Shown here: positions 62,552 to 64,000 of the stretch, piece by piece | Layout: each line of letters opens with the position of its first letter | How positions within the stretch are numbered: the first letter of the stretch is position 1 | Assembly (NCBI RefSeq): GCF_042683565.1 | Contig: NZ_JBHUJW010000006.1 | Span: 124,001 to 188,000, forward strand | DNA from: Brevibacillus sp042683565 | GTDB lineage: Bacteria > Bacillota > Bacilli > Brevibacillales > Brevibacillaceae | DNA length: 64,000 nt | Direction of reading: 5' to 3' | The notes under the pieces: model-generated | Databases searched by the model: none | Seen by the model: the letters and a program-made list of their open reading frames with translations, nothing else | Told to the model about the DNA's origin: nothing | Translations under genes and position numbers: made by a program

Positions 62552-63787
62552 TTACTCAGGTGCTTTGGTCAGTTTTACCGTGGCTGTTTTCTTGAAGCCG
62601 TCGCGGTAGTAGGTGACCTGGACCGAATCGCCCGGCTTTTTGTTCAGGGTCAGGAATTTGCGCAGCTGGGCACCTGTGTCGATGTCCTTGCCATCCATCT
62701 GGACGATGACGTCGTACTGTTTCAATCCTGCCACGCCGGCTGGCGAGAACTTGCCGACTTCGTTTTGGATCACGACGCCTGCCTGTACGTCATCAGGCAG
62801 ATTCAAGGTTTCCTTCCAGTGGTAGCGCGGCACGTTCGTCAAGTCGTACGGTTGTACGCCCAGGTACGCGCGCTCCAGTTTTCCTTTTTCCATCAGCTCG
62901 TTGACGATCTTTTTGACGTCGTTGATCGGGAGGGCAAAGCCCAAGCCTTCGACCCCTGCTTTGGAGATCTTCAGCGTATTGATTCCAATGACCTGCCCCT
63001 GGATGTTGACGAGGGCGCCGCCGCTGTTACCCGGGTTGATCGCCGCGTCTGTTTGCAGCACATCCAGCTCCCAGTCGTCTTGACCGTTTTCATCCAGGTC
63101 CATCGGCATCGAGCGTTCCAGCGAGCTGATGATCCCTTGCGTTACGGTGCGGGAGAACTTCATCCCGAGCGGGTTCCCGATGGCAATCGCCGGTTCGCCC
63201 ACCTGCAAGGTTGAGGAGTCGCCCAGCTCGGCTACGGTCGAGACTTTGGAGCCGTCGATCTCCAGTACGGCCAGGTCGGCGTACATATCGGCACCCAAAA
63301 CCTTCGCCTCTACTTTTTCACCTGTCGGCAAAGCCACTTCCAGCTTTTGCGCCTGGTCGATGACGTGGTAGTTGGTGATGATGTGTGCCTTGCCGCCTTT
63401 TTTCTCGAAAATGACGCCAGAGCCTTCACCCTGCTCCACATCTTGTGCGCCGCTCATCCAGTTGCTGCGCGTACGGCCGATGTTGATGACACCGACGACG
63501 GCGTTTTCTACTTTTTTCACGGCTTCTACGGTGCCTGTCTCGACCTTCACCGAGACCGGTGTCGCAAACAGGCTTTCTGCCGGGTTGCTTGCCGAACTGC
63601 TGATCGCATTCTGCGTGCTTGGCTTCACCATATTGATATAACCGGCATTGGAGAGAGTCGGCAGCGTGAGCAGAACGACCATTCCCCCTATCACCGCAGA
63701 AGTAACAGACGTCATGATTGTACGTCCCACACCCGCCCCACGTCGATTTTTCCGCTCCACGTGAGTCAAATCATCATAAAACCCCAT
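62552..63787 (-). CDS. htrA: HtrA-type serine protease, S1C, membrane-anchored
   Basis: The 411-residue protein has an N-terminal anchor (MTSVTSAVIGGMVVLLTLP, about 26-44) and a trypsin-like protease with the catalytic triad: His in ITNYHVIDQ (about 140), Asp in DLAVLEID (about 169) and Ser in GNSGGAL (about 255). A C-terminal PDZ domain (about 310-405) contains the carboxylate-binding and peptide-gripping segments around VIQNEV and GLKQYDVIVQMDGKD. It degrades misfolded envelope proteins and is usually under cell-envelope-stress control. The nearest well-known homologues in Bacillus are HtrA/HtrB/YyxA. AAGGAGAG precedes the start. Followed by its own terminator. Confidence 0.95.
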   Translation of the reverse strand: MGFYDDLTHVERKNRRGAGVGRTIMTSVTSAVIGGMVVLLTLPTLSNAGYINMVKPSTQNAISSSASNPAESLFATPVSVKVETGTVEAVKKVENAVVGVINIGRTRSNWMSGAQDVEQGEGSGVIFEKKGGKAHIITNYHVIDQAQKLEVALPTGEKVEAKVLGADMYADLAVLEIDGSKVSTVAELGDSSTLQVGEPAIAIGNPLGMKFSRTVTQGIISSLERSMPMDLDENGQDDWELDVLQTDAAINPGNSGGALVNIQGQVIGINTLKISKAGVEGLGFALPINDVKKIVNELMEKGKLERAYLGVQPYDLTNVPRYHWKETLNLPDDVQAGVVIQNEVGKFSPAGVAGLKQYDVIVQMDGKDIDTGAQLRKFLTLNKKPGDSVQVTYYRDGFKKTATVKLTKAPE

Positions 63788-64000
63788 GATTTAATCTCTC
63801 CTTCCTCTATAGCTTCTAGGGTGGCAGATTTTTTGCACTCCTATACTTGGTTGGACAATTTGGAATTGTTACTGTCAGCCCTTCATTCTTTTGGGGCTTC
63901 CCTTTTGACACTTTCAGTATACGTTCTGTTTTCGGCAAAATCGCGTGAGAAATAAGGAAAGGTTGTGGAATATACGAAGGCCCCCGGAATATTTCACCGC
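63788..64000. other. Upstream region of htrA
   Basis: No gene is visible. This holds the htrA promoter region. No clear CssR-type tandem operator can be picked by eye. Confidence 0.4.

Noticed and set aside
62613..63955. Plus-strand frames opposite htrA, up to 202 codons
   Set aside because: Antisense shadows of the GC-rich htrA gene.

Overview
The window looks like a Bacillales (Paenibacillaceae, most likely Brevibacillus) chromosome segment next to the replication-origin-proximal cluster htrA - CxxH/CxxC protein - rlmH. These three genes (61.1-63.8 kb) are visibly GC-rich with the usual Firmicutes order. Almost everything to their left is AT-richer and made of mobile, defence and stress-type genes. 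The genus is inferred from protein resemblance only.

Central result: the 3' end of rlmH carries the sequence CCGTCACTTATGATACGG (61108-61125; on the coding strand TATCATAAGTGA, the SCC-type attachment core). An identical 18-bp copy in the same orientation lies at 34719-34736. The roughly 26.4 kb between them behaves as an SCC-like (staphylococcal cassette chromosome-like) element. It has a long minus-strand core operon: unknown small proteins, a PrimPol/DUF927-type helicase, RadC, a DUF960-like protein and two tandem large serine recombinases. Its cargo is defence-like: a HEPN-type protein, a helicase-nuclease, a membrane protein, a DNA methylase divergent from a BglII-like endonuclease, a PLD nuclease, two further HEPN-like proteins, a 23-residue hydrophobic peptide with a structured leader, and envelope proteins. 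The recombinases are not obvious Ccr proteins, so this would be a non-staphylococcal relative.

Left of the shared att site is a second mobile block. It has a third large serine recombinase (28.7-30.3 kb), an HNH-DGQHR protein, a single-chain nuclease-methylase-specificity protein ending next to the att site, a Rep-like protein beside iteron-like repeats (23.8-25.6 kb), an ankyrin lipoprotein, and an XRE/coiled-coil pair matching a pair in the right element. A tandem (composite) arrangement is inferred; its left end is not proven.

Further left are: a retron/DRT-like reverse transcriptase (19.0-20.7 kb); a WYL regulator divergent from two duplicated GyrI-like proteins (16.7-18.7 kb); a PLD-helicase-DUF3427 plus Nudix pair with a DUF3137 protein (11.5-16.3 kb); a methyl-accepting chemotaxis protein (9.1-11.2 kb); a secreted peptide followed by a four-gene ABC export module (5.2-8.7 kb); an IS21-family element with a nonsense-mutated istA (2.5-4.9 kb); and an MFS drug exporter (0.5-2.1 kb). 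No rRNA, tRNA or CRISPR array was seen.
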